Shown in pieces: positions 32,005 to 43,036 of a stretch of DNA of 64,000 nucleotides. Made by a program: the position numbers and the translations under genes. Every line of letters starts with the position of its first letter. Positions within the stretch are counted from its first letter, which is position 1. Source of the DNA: Lyophyllum atratum (lineage: Eukaryota > Basidiomycota > Agaricomycetes > Agaricales > Lyophyllaceae); NCBI GenBank assembly GCA_014905825.1, contig JACGCN010000001.1, positions 1 to 64,000 of the forward strand, read 5' to 3'. A model generated the notes under the pieces. The model saw only the letters and a program-made list of their open reading frames with translations. It did not search any database and was not told where the DNA came from.

Positions 32005-34494
32005 TTAGATACTGCCTTCCGAGTCTATCCCAATAGCCTTCGACAACCAATACGACCTGCGCTTGTCGGTCTTTTCTGGGTCTCTTCTTGATCGTGACGA
32101 TCCAACATCGCTGGCATAGTGGGCTTCTTCCTCGTCGTCTTCGCTGATAACAGAATGGTCGTCGTCATCGTCGGTGGTGAACACGGTATGTGTGTCTGTC
32201 AGGTTCCCCTTCCTTCGACGCTTTTTCGGAGGTTGCTGCCGACCAATGCTATACCGCCCCTCCTCGTCCTCATCGAGATCAACCTCTCGATGTCGCTTAT
32301 GATGACCATCTTCATGTTCCACATCAGCCTCCTGCCATGCTGTCTTTACGCTCTTCGCTTCGCGGGAATTCGAGGACGAGGGGGGCTTTGCAGACCCATT
32401 CGACGCCCCTAGAATCTTCAGGTCGTTGCAGTTGCCGATCACGGGTTGCGGCTTTACGCCGAGGAGATTGTGTAGCACGCGTTTGTCATACAGTTCCTGC
32501 ACGAGTTTGCGATGATTGATCGTCTACGCAACAAGTTGAGTAAGAATGCAATGTCCATAATTACTAGGGAAACAACTCACTTCCTGCGTGACACCCATGA
32601 CACTCGATAGGATACTTAGCTCCTCGGGTTTGTCGCGGTCGCGAAGGCTTACTGATCGGCCTTGTCTCCTAGCATTGAGAATACCAGCGATGAGGTAGGC
32701 GGTGGATGTCAAGATGCCATGGGCTCCCGCAAACGTTGCCCGGACCTTCTGGAATGCAAAGGAACCCTTTGAGATGTCATTTGCTAATGAACAGAGCAGT
32801 ATTAGCATCGGAACAACCATGCCGTACCAAAAACAACTCACAAGGATCCGCGGGGTCTTCGATGGAAAGCAAGTTGCCCTTATAATAATCATACCATCCC
32901 CGCTGCCTCTTGCTGAAATAGGTCCCTCCATCCCTCACCGAAATCCCCACCTCCTGATAGTTGAAATAACACCCATACAGCTCAAAAAACTCCATCATCA
33001 ACACCCCAAGGTTTTTGTCCGCGTCAATCTCCCCCCTCCGAATCTTCGGATGCATCTGCAGAAAGCTCACCGCCAGACACACAATACCATAACTCCCCAG
33101 CCCGCCCGAGAACACCTCGTTCATGCTCCTCTGGCTCAAAAACGCCTTGGTGATCATGACGAGGCTCCGCAATGCCAGGCTCCCCTTGCCCCCAGGTCCA
33201 CTCCCATGCATGTCCCGAAGGAAACCGTTGATGATGTTTCCTGACACGATGCCGTTCTCCTGATTTATGCTGATGTCGACGTTGAACCGGCCGTGGGTGG
33301 TGATGAATTTGACGATGGGGACTTTAGCTTTAGCGATGATGGTGACGCGCTGCGTGATGCCGGCGCGTTTTATGGTGTTGGCGAGAGCGTGTAGGACGGT
33401 GACTTTGTCGCTGTAGGCCATGGATTGAGAGAGGATGACGAGATCGATGTCTCTGAGGAGGACGTGAGTTCAGCGGTAATTTTGGAATGGTGAAGGGGAG
33501 ACGTACCCGAGAGGCAGATATAGTTTTGTTTCGTAGCTTCCAAAGGGGTAAACGGTCGCATCGGGAAAGGCACTAGTCACCGCTTTGGCGATGAGAGAAA
33601 TCGTTAGGCCCCGTATTTCGTCTTCAACCGGCGATGGCGATATGTAGTTCACGAAGGCTTCCACTTCTTTGTGTAGTCTGTTAAGAAGGCATGAGACAAG
33701 AGCATGAACAATAAAATAGAAGCGAAAGCGTACATTTCGGCGACATGGTTACACTGGTTCCAATCCAATCCAGCAACCCATGGAGATTTCCTCGTTGAAG
33801 CGTCAAGACGCTGTTTCTTGTTCGCATACCCGTCGTTTGGATCAAATTCCAGCTTGCGCTTCGCACCAGCATCTCTGTCCCTGTGGCGATCCCGGCCTCC
33901 GTCGCGATCCACATCCCTATCCCTATCTCTGGCACGGTCGCGGTTGCGGTCTCCATCTCTGTCCCTGTCCCGACTTCTATCCCTCTTCCCATCCCGGTCT
34001 CTGTCCCTATTCCTGTCGTCCTCCCGCTCTCGTGAACGGTCCCTTTCCCTGTCTCTTCTTCGGTCCTTCCTGCTCCGTTCCCGGTCTTCCTCCCTTGGCG
34101 GTGTCCGTTCCCGCACAGGCGATCCTTCACGTTCCTTTCCCTTCCCCTTTCCTAAGGACCGCCCAGGGCTATCTAGGCTCGACCCCACCTTCCCAGCTTC
34201 GGCAGGCGTGATCTTCACGACCCGCTCATCGTCCGACACGTCCCCAAGTCCAAAAGGTATAAAGTCCTCGCCTTCCTCAAACGTGCCCTTACTCGTGCCA
34301 GAAGTACTCGCCACAGCCGGATTCTGTGTTGGTGTGCCCGGGCCAGGAGGTGTGGGGAGCGTCGACCCGCTCGCTTCTACTTCTGCCTCTTGTGAAGACC
34401 GCTTTTGCCGCCGCCGACGCGATCGACGGTTCTCTCTGCCGGTTGGTGTGTTTTCGGAGGAGGGGTGAGGGGGTTTGGGCGGAGAGGGCTTCAT
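32005..34494 (-). CDS. TRF4: Non-canonical poly(A) polymerase Trf4/Cid14, 754 aa
   Basis: Adds short poly(A) tails to aberrant nuclear RNA for exosome decay (TRAMP complex). Exons (minus): 34494-33734, 33677-33507, 33452-32842, 32783-32581, 32523-32005. The N-terminal ~250 residues are unusual: a long Arg-Asp alternating (RD) run between about 110 and 210, then a lysine/arginine NLS-like patch (AGAKRKLEF, NKKQRLD). The catalytic domain follows: FVNYISPSPVEDEIRG, the nucleotidyltransferase signature FGSYETKLYLPLGDIDLVI (Gly300, Ser301, Asp312, Asp314), third Asp370 in RFNVDISIN, and a PAP-associated domain with GGLGSYGIVCLAVSFLQMHP, NLGVLMMEFFELYG and SIEDPADPSNDISKGSF. The C-terminus is acidic/basic low complexity. 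Expect nuclear localisation. Confidence 0.92.
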
Positions 34495-35112
34495 GTCGCC
34501 CAAGGTGAGGTATACCGTATAGCCCACCAAGAACTTTTCTTCAGCCTGCTTAGGCTCAATGTTTGGTTCGGATGTGGTAGCCACACACACGCGTTTAGAG
34601 TACTGTGATCGCAATCGGGCCGGGAGACTCGGACTCCGAGTCCTTGTTTGGACTACTGCACTCTGGTGTTGGACGCTGCACTTCGACTTCGACCATCAAT
34701 GGCATCATAACGCATAATGATAGTATCCTGGCTATGACTGTTATGAAAGGTACGGGTAAGGCGTGATCGATGAGATCTGTAGATGGGCAATTGCGCGGCT
34801 GGTGCGTTCCGTGTCTTGAGACACTGAGCCAACGACCTGTTTTTGCTGAGAATGGTAAACGTTGGTCGTCGACTGGTACCAAATCGAAAATGGTGGTCAA
34901 CAAGAGATCACTAAATTCAAAGCTCGAATTTCCGAAAAAAGAGAGATCCTCAAGGTCATTTCTTTGATATTCACTCATCTTAAATTTTTGTTTCAAGAAC
35001 CGCTCAATCATTATACTGACATGCTAATGTCATACTGGCTAAGCTCGTGGGATACGGTTTTACCACTTTGGTACTGCTTAGCCCAGCTCCCTTACTATCC
35101 CGACCCATGGTG
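34495..35112. other. Intergenic, 618 bp
   Basis: Several short frames on both strands but none with a recognisable product. The 5' leader of Trf4 lies at the left end. Confidence 0.4.
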
Positions 35113-35552
35113 ATCCCAGAACCGCTGTCCCCTTCCTAAGGGCCTGGAACCAGGTCAATTCCGACCATTTCTACACCGAAGATGCGGAGGAAATGCAGCA
35201 CGCGCTCGGATATGTCGCCGAAGGCATCGCCGGATATTTGTTCCCCGAGCAACAGCCAGGAACAGTTTCATTCTTCCGCACCTGGCACTGACGAAGTTTG
35301 AACTACTTCTACACTACCGATCTTGCGCAGAGAGACAACGCCATCAACATTTTTGGATATGTGTCTGAGGGCATTGCGGGATATGTATATACCAAGAACG
35401 CTTGCGAAGGACTTCCTCTCCACCGTTCGTGCGCCCCGACATCCGACCGTTTCTACACCATGTCGGCTTCTGAGCGAGATAATGCACGAGCCCCAGGCTG
35501 GGTCTATGAGAAATTGCCGCGTATCTCCTCCCTTTCTAATTCGCGTTGGTAA
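35113..35552 (+). pseudogene. Broken DUF5648-repeat gene
   Basis: The frame starting near 35113 reads DPRTAVPFLRAWNQVNSDHF, YTEDAEEMQHALGYVAEGIA, GYLFPEQQPGTVSFFRTWH, then an in-frame TGA at 35289-35291. The same frame resumes as NYFYTTDLAQRDNAINIFGY, VSEGIAGYVYT and DRFYTMSASERDNARAPGW. These are repeats of DUF5648 (H/RFYT...AERDNAI..LGY..EGIAGY), common in secreted fungal proteins. A start, signal peptide and third complete repeat are missing, and repeat spacing is eroded, so I call it a decayed copy. An unrecognised intron hiding the stop is possible but no GT-AG pair there restores a consensus repeat. Confidence 0.65.
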
Positions 35553-35896
35553 GATAAATCAAATTCTGTAGACTTTGTTCTCATGTTCTATCCTTTTAGG
35601 ACGCCGCATTTCTGTGGAATAAGTCGTCATTTTCGAATCTATACTCCTTCGCACAGAGTAGTATGGAATCGCCTATATCCGCGGCGTTTCTAACTCCGTT
35701 CCTGTATTATCCAAGTGATTATCGTTTTTTTTTTTTGGGAAAACTGAAGCTTTGGATTACGGAACGTTGTGTATCATACATGTTGTATACCTGGCGTAAT
35801 ATTCCCAGATAAGGAGAATGGCGGTTGCTGTGGCGTCGATGTCAAGTTGATGTGCGGCGGGACATCAGGATGGACAGATGTTCTGGTCAACAAAAA

Positions 35897-35997
35897 GGCC
35901 GTGTGGCGAAATGGCATCGCGTCTGACTACGATCTTCTCGCATTGGTTGCAAGTTCAAGTAATCAGGAGATTGCAGGTTCGACCCCTGTCTCGGTCA
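35897..35997 (+). tRNA. tRNA-Arg(ACG) with a ~29 nt intron
   Basis: Acceptor 5' strand GGCCGTG, D arm GCGAAATGGCATCGC, anticodon stem TCTGA, loop CTACGA. An intron (about 35933-35961) follows one base after the anticodon, then A-TCAGG, T arm GCAGG-TTCGACC-CCTGT and 3' strand CTCGGTC with discriminator A. The anticodon is ACG (read as I-CG). One T-T mismatch lies in the acceptor stem. A-box and B-box (GGTTCGACCCC) are intact. Confidence 0.85.
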
Positions 35998-36797
35998 ATT
36001 GTTTTGTGTCTTGTAGCTTTCGACCTTCCGTCACCCCCGCCGCCCCGCGTCTGGCTTCGCTTTTCCCAGTTTCAAGGTCATATAACTATTAACTAGTAAC
36101 TACAGTCGCGCTATTCTCAAGAGCCAGACTTTGTGTTTTGTTTTGGTAATCTGCCCCTCTAGCGTTCGTCTGTTGTATGACGATACATGAAGCATAGATA
36201 CAATGTAATGATAAATGATTCAGATGCAGAATATGGGCCTCAGATAAGATCGAACGATTCCACCCTACAATATGGAAAACCTCTAGATTACACGAGGCTT
36301 CTCGTGAGTCGAGCTATTTTCAGAATCGAATCCTTGGCTTTTCTATTTTTATTTCTTTGATTTCTAGCCTTTCAGACGATTTACATCCTGTCGCTGACTC
36401 TATGGAAAATCTCAATGACATGGAAGTTGGGAACTGTACCATGGACTATCACGCCTAGGCGAAGACTACCATGGCAGGTTCTCGAGAACCACCAGATAGC
36501 GAATAGTGCGTGAAAATCACCTTGCGCTCAGCCTTTCCATTTCCCCCATATTGTCTGTTGTACCAGCGACTTGGGATACGAAGTTTACGCCAGCGAATCC
36601 ATGAGTTGTGCCTGCCACCAACCATATATATGCCAACTCACGGCGCAAAGGCCTCAAGGTTTATGACCACAAGTAGCTTAGGCGCGCAGCTTAATAAAGC
36701 ATAGCGAGGCTATGGTTCCAATTGGTTCCTCATTTCGGGGACAAGAGAGATTTTATCAGTCATTTTATTGGTTGGTATATATAATCCACGATTCTCG
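35998..36797. other. Intergenic, no gene supported
   Basis: About 800 bp of AT-rich sequence without a convincing frame, repeat or RNA. It ends at the short direct repeats that precede the tandem array. Confidence 0.4.
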
Positions 36798-36845
36798 ATA
36801 CGATACTATACGAGTCAATTCCCAATACGATACTATACGAGTCAA
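36798..36845 (+). repeat. 21 bp perfect direct repeat
   Basis: ATACGATACTATACGAGTCA plus A occurs at 36798-36818 and 36825-36845, separated by 6 bp. Immediately left of the larger tandem array. Confidence 0.85.
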
Positions 36846-36929
36846 GATACTAGACTAAGAGACTAAAAAGAAACACCCGCTGCCTCTGAATGAACGACGG
36901 GATAGCGAAAGGAAGGTTCTCGGCGGCCG

Positions 36930-37690
36930 AGGGTGCGGTAGAAGCAAGATGCACCTCCGTGGGTATATATGCACAGGAGGGCGCACGCCGGTGGTTGTCT
37001 TGTGGACGGAAGGCGGGAACGAAAGCTAATCCCTAGGAACTTGAAGCGCCGAGTCGGATCCGCAGCAAAAAAGACACACTCAACGTCCAATTGGACGGTA
37101 TAGAAGGGAAAGAGTAGTAACGAAGGGCGCCAAGATGGAGCATCGCGGGTATATTTGCACACAGGAGGGCGCACGCCGGTGGTTGTCTTGTGGACGGAAG
37201 GCGGGAACGAAAGCAAATCCCATGAGGCTGGCAACGTCGAGTCGGATCCGTAGCAAAAAGGACACATCCAACGCCCAATTGGATGGCAGAGAATGAGAAG
37301 GTTTAGAACGAATACGCCAAGATGGAGCATCGCGGGTATATATGTCCGCAGGAGGGCGCACGCCGGTAAGTCGGGAACGAAGCAAATCCCGGGGAGACTG
37401 AAGCAGATTGTCGCACCAAGTGGAATGGAAGCCGGGTCGGTTTCGAGTACAAGAAAGGATCGATGGTAACTAAAGGACACATCCAGGGCCCAATTGGATG
37501 GTAGAGAATAAAGATATTGAAACGATTACGCCAAGGTAGAGCATCGCGGGTATATATGTCGCAGGAGGGCGCACGCCGGTAAGTTGGGAACAAAGCAAAT
37601 CCCAGGAGACTGAAGCACATTGTCGCACCAGGTGGGGTGGACGCCGGTGTGGGTTGAGAACGAGAAATAGATGGCCGATAGAAAACCGAC
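36930..37690 (+). repeat. Four-unit tandem array, ~186-214 bp period
   Basis: Units share a core GGGTATAT(A/T)TG...CAGGAGGGCGCACGCCGG starting at 36961, 37147, 37334 and 37548, so the periods are 186, 187 and 214. Other shared blocks are GGGAACGAAAGC, GAGTCGGATCC (units 1-2) and CAATTGGA(C/T)GGTA. Units 1-2 and 3-4 form two subtypes (GTGGTTGTCTTGTGGACGG against GTAAGTYGGGAAC). Minus-strand open frames through the array are a by-product of the repeat and change frame between units. Function unknown. Confidence 0.85.
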
Positions 37691-37739
37691 GAAGAAAAAC
37701 ACTCTTAAACATAAACCCAGAGAGAAATGACACGGTTAA

Positions 37740-39702
37740 GGCTCGTCAGCCTCGATACCGTTCTCCTGCAGCTATAGGGTGAGCAAGTTTTGAATGAACT
37801 GGCTAGCACGAGTACGAAGGTCAGTCGGGGGTTGGGGACAGAATCAGATAATCAACCTTTCGCAGGATACCACCTCGCTGAATAGGAACGGAGGACGTTC
37901 TAGGAATCATCGCCCAAATGAACCTAGAGATCGCCATTTGCACCCGTCCTACTACACTTCCTGGTGATACCCAGCGAGCCATAAGGGGGGATGATGTCGG
38001 AGAGGTTTGATGAACAATGACCAAGTCGCCACGACCATACTAGAAGGCTACAACGGCGGTCAGTTCGGCGTTTGGACAAGAACCGATACAGCGACGACTG
38101 ACTTTGTGCTCCGCTCAGCCAGCCGTGACAAAGCGTAGATAAGAGTACGTTGATGTTGGTCTACCGCACAGAGATCTGAAGAAACGACAGTGGTCAGCCA
38201 CATCACTGAAGTAGTAAGCAATGACGACGACTAACCTTAGCGTTGAGGCCGGGGATCACAAAAGCAATCTGTCGCATGCTTAGGCGAGATGAAGTTCTTT
38301 GGAGGCCGACCAGCGGCAGACAGTGAGGGGGAATTTGAGGGAACCGGTAACGAGGAGTGGATGGTAGCTATAAGGTATGAGAGAGTGCAGGTTGTGATCA
38401 AAGACAGAGAGTCGGCACCACCGTCGGGCTTGCCTAGCAGACAGTACTGGTGGTGACGGTGGTGGTGGAAGGGGGACAAGAAGCGGATTGAGGATGACTG
38501 TGGCTTACCTGGCTATTTATGCGTTGACTCTGACAGCGGCGGCTGACCCAAGGCTGGCCTGATCGATCCCCAAGCCTCAGTCCGAAGATATTGCACATGT
38601 ATATACCTCAAGGACTCCAATCCGAGAGCGACGCCAGTTGGAGGTGAGTGCGCTGCATTCAAGCCGAGTTCAAGGTGCACAACGCCAAATCGCCTGCCCT
38701 GAACAATATATTCATTGCACACGGCGCCAAGCGATCGATTATTTTCAACCACACTGCCCTAAGGGGCATTCCACCAGCATTTGCGTTTAGGGCCGTTTAC
38801 GGCTTCCGTCGATGGTACTAAGTAGTGCCGAATCTGGTTTCCAAGGGGGTCCTACGAAAAGTCCTTGAGTCTGTTCGTATGCCCAAGGATCCACCTCGCT
38901 TGGACAAGGATTAAACTTGAAGCGAAGCAGAGCAATTAAAGAGGTTCTTCCAGGCGCAAAGTCCCAGCTATGTATTGGCATGCCGTTGAATTCTTACGAG
39001 AGCGACTGGCTGAGGACAAGGTGCTGTACAAAATTATCCACGGATGGCAACGCAAGGTTCTAGATCTTGTCGGTCTGACATGGGCTCCTGGAGTAACATC
39101 GGGGTGACTTGAGGATGGAGTCCATGAAGACGAGAAACACTGTCCCTGAGTCCCGACCACCGGAACACGACTCGGAACTTGGAAGACGAATCGCAGGGTC
39201 AATGACATAGCCTCCACAATCGAGATGCCGCCCAGCTGTCCTGTTGTAATCTCTAATGGGATTCGTGAGCCTGCATGGCCCAAGCCACCGAAGGTTAAGA
39301 ACCGGACCTGCCCATCTCCTGCACCAAAGAATATCGGGAGCCTACCATCGAGAAATTACATATCCATCTGCATTGGCCTCTCAGTAATCCCCTGCGGTCC
39401 GGAATGGAACCTCTGTACTCCTACGTGGCCTGGCTCAGAGTGGGGGTTTTGTTGAAAAGTATTTACAGGTTCAACTTTGCTCTCTCGAGGTCCAAAGGTC
39501 GCCCGCGCGTAAATATCTCGTCCTGTGTCTGGACTATGACTGTCTCGCAGCTTTCCCTAGGATGAATTTACTACTGTCCTTCAACTACCTTCCTCAATCT
39601 CAGAAAGTTTCTGGTCACCGAACTCGCCGGCATTTATTCTCGGCTATATGATTACATTCCATTGTCCACTCCAATACAGAATTCCCGAACGTCTTTTGCT
39701 TC
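37740..39702. other. Unresolved region with minus-strand coding-like pieces
   Basis: On the minus strand several pieces read like real protein but do not join under GT-AG rules: 39300-39000 (FLTFGGLGHAGSRIPLEITT), 38980-38790 (DPWAYEQTQGLFVGPPWKPD), 38750-38520, 38480-38240, and 38020-37760 (DLVIVHQTSPTSSPLMARWV, IQRGGILRKVDYLILSPTP). This suggests one or two decayed genes or an element of unknown type transcribed leftward. No family recognised. Confidence 0.35.
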
Positions 39703-40230
39703 TTACGCTTTGAATGTGGTAACTCGTCGCATCACCAACCTCTCGCTTCCTGCCTCACTGGTGGACGACACCACCGAGTCCCCATCCTCCGCGCCATAAA
39801 CTGAGATCTTATATCCTGCCCTCGTCTCATCGTCAATGCCAGCTCCCACCCACTTCGCACGGGAATCAGACGCTCCCGGGCCCTGCTCAGCAGCATACTT
39901 CTCTACAGTGACCACGTCCGCATCCTCCGGGAAAGTGCTGAACTCGATCTCCGGGTGCGCCAGGGCCTTGAGACCCATGTACTTCGTGATATCTGCCATC
40001 ACGGCCTTGTTGGGCTCGCTCTCGATCGATTGCATGTGCTGTGCGACATCCTGCCACCCTGCGATGATGTATGCAGAAAATGGGTCGGACACGTCTTGGA
40101 AGAGGTGGGCGGGGTGTGAGGAGAAGGCGGCTTGGAGGGTGCAGCCCTTTTGGAAGAGTGCGGGGATGGGATCGGTTTGTAGTGTGTTGGGCTCGATGAG
40201 CGCAATGCTCGCGAATTCGATGACGGTCAT
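39703..40230 (-). CDS. Uncharacterised protein, possible ABM-like alpha-beta barrel, 175 aa
   Basis: Intronless frame from MTVIEFASIALIEPNTLQTD to KA-stop. Blocks such as TLQAAFSSHPAHLF, PFSAYIIAGWQDVAQHMQSI, ESEPNK and MGLKALAHPEIEFSTFPED recall ferredoxin-like dimeric barrels of the antibiotic-biosynthesis-monooxygenase type (short strand, helix, then a W-D/H segment), which includes many fungal proteins with unknown substrates. The last 45 residues are a disordered acidic tail. A TATATATA box (40278-40287) lies ~50 bases upstream of the ATG, supporting this start. The family call is tentative; coding status is more secure. Confidence 0.6.
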   Translation of the reverse strand: MTVIEFASIALIEPNTLQTDPIPALFQKGCTLQAAFSSHPAHLFQDVSDPFSAYIIAGWQDVAQHMQSIESEPNKAVMADITKYMGLKALAHPEIEFSTFPEDADVVTVEKYAAEQGPGASDSRAKWVGAGIDDETRAGYKISVYGAEDGDSVVSSTSEAGSERLVMRRVTTFKA

Positions 40231-41399
40231 GATATGGAGTCGCTGAGGTCGTAAAGGTTGGAACATCTGCATTAACCGTATATATACTTGTGCTCTGGAT
40301 AAGCCCCACCACATCTCCGGATGCGAGGGGACCTTTGATGCAGGGAGAGGATCATTATACGACGCTGAAGGCGCCGTCCAGGTTAATACAAAGCTCCGCG
40401 GAACGTATTCTTAACCGCCGGTACCGCAAAATCCCCTCCCATCCGAGGCAAGTGGAGCAGCTTCCGTCAGGAACTGCAGCCACAAACTAACAGGGGACGT
40501 GAATTATATCGTTTCTGCCATAATGCAGTTCAAGGATGATATTCGTCACTCATACACTCAAATTTGCATCCGTCTGTGGACCACGGAGGCGGCTAACAGA
40601 GAAGATGTACAATAATTTGCTTGTCGTACTATGCTATTACGGCACGGGAATCTATTCTACGGAGTACTTTTTCCCCGGTTTGAATAGCATATTTTACTGA
40701 GGGATCGCAATCTTCATAGTAATACGTATGTAGCTTCACTTGGTAAGGATTTAAGAACGGGGGCTTTCGTCAAAATAAGTATCTTGGAGATAGAGAGAAG
40801 TCAGGTTGTCAAGCCTCAGGCATCAGACTCAAAGCAGCACCCCTCGCGGACCAGTCAGGATTCGCAAACCGCATCATCTGAATATGGGGCGAGATAAGGA
40901 TGATAATTCTGCTCACGGAGGCGATGAGGTGTTGAGATCACGAACGGCGAGTGAGATGAACAGGATGAGCGCTGGCAATAGGCTAGTAACCGACCCTTCG
41001 AAGACCTTCTGCTCTACTGGGATTGTACTGATTGCCAATCGATAACTGGAGGCCTATCTTGATCTTGCTGACAGCTTAAGAGCATTCGAAGAGGGAGACG
41101 TTCAGGGTCTTGGCTATTTATGCTCCAGCTCAGGCTAAGGAGAAAGTTCGGAGAGAGCGCCATAAGTGTGCGGTGGGTGAAGGCCGTGTGCCACGAGCGC
41201 AAGATTCTCACCCCGCAGTGGGTCGTGGCCGCCTTTTGCCTTGGAGATGACATGAACTGATGATGTTGACAGTCATTCCAACTCATACGCAGGCGAACAC
41301 TCTGGATGAATGAAGTAATTCGAATGAGAGCCACGCTACGGATGATAAAGAAGATCATGGTGGGCGCTGAGAGAAGAACTGCCATGGCTGGCGCTGGGA
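40231..41399. other. Intergenic, no gene supported
   Basis: A 123-codon minus frame (41385-41014) starts with a hydrophobic segment (AVLLSAPTMIFFIIRSVALI) but then loses any character. It could be a membrane-protein relic. Nothing else seen. Confidence 0.35.
40278..40287 (-). promoter_or_regulatory. TATA box of the 175-aa gene
   Basis: TATATATAC-type box on the minus strand, about 50 bases before the start at 40230. Confidence 0.4.
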
Positions 41400-42490
41400 T
41401 TTTTTTTTTTTTAAATCCTATTATTCTGCTTTGGGCGCAACGCGCCCGTGTGTGCAGCTTACATATAGACAGGTAGTTAGTTACGCTAAAGTATGAGGGA
41501 CCCAGAATGCATCGCCCCCCCGCTACGCGGAGAAAGAGCGAGCCGGTGTATCCACACCGTTTTAGGCTGTTCCCTCCCTCTAAGCCCTGAGACGTTCATC
41601 GATGTGTGGAGTGGTGGAGTCGGCGACGATGGCCTGCGGAGCAGGCGAAGGTATGACGAGCAGCACGACGGTGCGCCCAACCAAGACTGGAGCAAAGTTG
41701 AAGTTTTGAGGTTGAGAAGGGCCAGATTGCCGAGTGCCGTTGAAGAGATTATTTGATGAGAGTTAAGTTAAGGTTTTGAGGGAGGCGCATTACGAGCGGT
41801 TAGATGTCGGTGAAGAGGAGGGGGTTCCGGGCGCGTTCCGGGTTTCTGAGACGTTGGGCGAAGTCGCGCATCCCCTCGGGTAAGAGTTTGCGCGCCGACT
41901 CGGATGTGGTCTTGAATCGCTTGGTGGCGTGGATGTATCTGATGAGGTGTACGAGAGCATCGTGGCTGGAGAGAATATAGGATAGGGACTCAGCTTTTCT
42001 CTTTAGGGGCCGGCGGAAGTGGCGGTGGCGTTCGAATTGATAGTGGGGGCAGACGAGGAGAAAATGTCGGACTGTTTCTGGAGTGATCCCGCCGCAGTGG
42101 TGGCGCTGGGATGCCATGTGGCCGCCGTCTTGAGGAAGAGAGAGGGTAAGCTGCATTAGCAATAGCACTTGAAAGCGATTTCCGTTTCTCACTACGAACG
42201 ACATGGACGATCCTGTCGAAGTCAATGAATGATCCAAGACTAGCTCTGGAGTGCCGCGTTGTGGCCATGGATTAAGCAAGAGAAGTCGGGGTTCGTTGAG
42301 TGCGTCGATGCCCTGCCCATGGAGGTATTGGCGTTGAAGTGCTGCCATCTGTTCACAGAAAGCTTTGTATCTTGATTTGCCAGTCAATAAGTCCGAGACG
42401 GCCGAGAGAGACGCAGGCCAACAACGTGGATGTCGTTGAAACTTGACGGCAGAGCGCGCTGCTTGAGGTGGTTTCGTCACCAATGTCGAT
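41400..42490 (-). mobile_element. 5'-truncated LINE (non-LTR retrotransposon) 3' end
   Basis: The minus frame 42483-41800 contains CGGITPETVRHFLLVCPHYQ followed by FERHRHFRRPLKRK and HLIRYIHATKRF. That C-x-H-x-C zinc motif plus tail is found at the end of fungal LINE ORF2, after RT and RNase H. RT, endonuclease and RNase H are absent. A ~390 bp 3' UTR follows, and the element ends in 13 A on the minus strand (T run 41400-41412). The left (3') boundary is therefore clear; the 5' break near 42490 is approximate. No target-site duplication was confirmed. Confidence 0.7.
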
Positions 42491-43036
42491 CAACGGGTCA
42501 GTTGTCTTCGGTCCTGCGATATGCCAAACATGGAGCAAGATCTATGTAAGTACGCGATGGCTGTGGTCCGTAGATTTGCTCTTTAATTACTTGTCGGCTA
42601 GATAATGCGATGACTTGGATGGAGCTGGATGGAGTCACTGCCACTGTGATCACTGATTGCCTTCACAGGCGATAGTGGACCACCGGTGGGATAGTGGTGG
42701 TCCTGCTGTGATTGCAGCTGATGTCCTGTGGCCCAGAATTTTCATGGAGGTGCGAAATTCGATACGTATTTGGTCGAGGCGCCAAATTATCCTTGGGTGA
42801 CAAGGACACGTTCGACGATATCTTGGGAGTCAACGGTCATCTGAGTGATGGGACGGGTCCGTCAGGGTCGCGAAGGACCTAAGAATATACATGGCAACCA
42901 GCGGTGGAGGCTCGGTTATTCGCGACCGTAGCTTGATTGGGCGTTCTTGACATGACTGCTATAATAACAATTACTGGTCTGCGGGCGGCGTCAACCCCGT
43001 ATTTCCTGCCAGCCTGGCGCCCATAGCTGCTGCAGG
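42491..43036. other. Intergenic, promoter of phospholipase C
   Basis: No gene found. Presumed 5' region of the plus-strand gene starting at 43037. Confidence 0.4.

Noticed and set aside
33704..34468. 254-codon plus-strand frame opposite the Trf4 N-terminus
   Set aside because: Ser/Arg/Leu repeats are the antisense reading of the Arg-Asp run.
36863..37480. 205-codon minus-strand frame across the tandem array
   Set aside because: It is a by-product of the repeat; phases change between units and there is no domain or start context.
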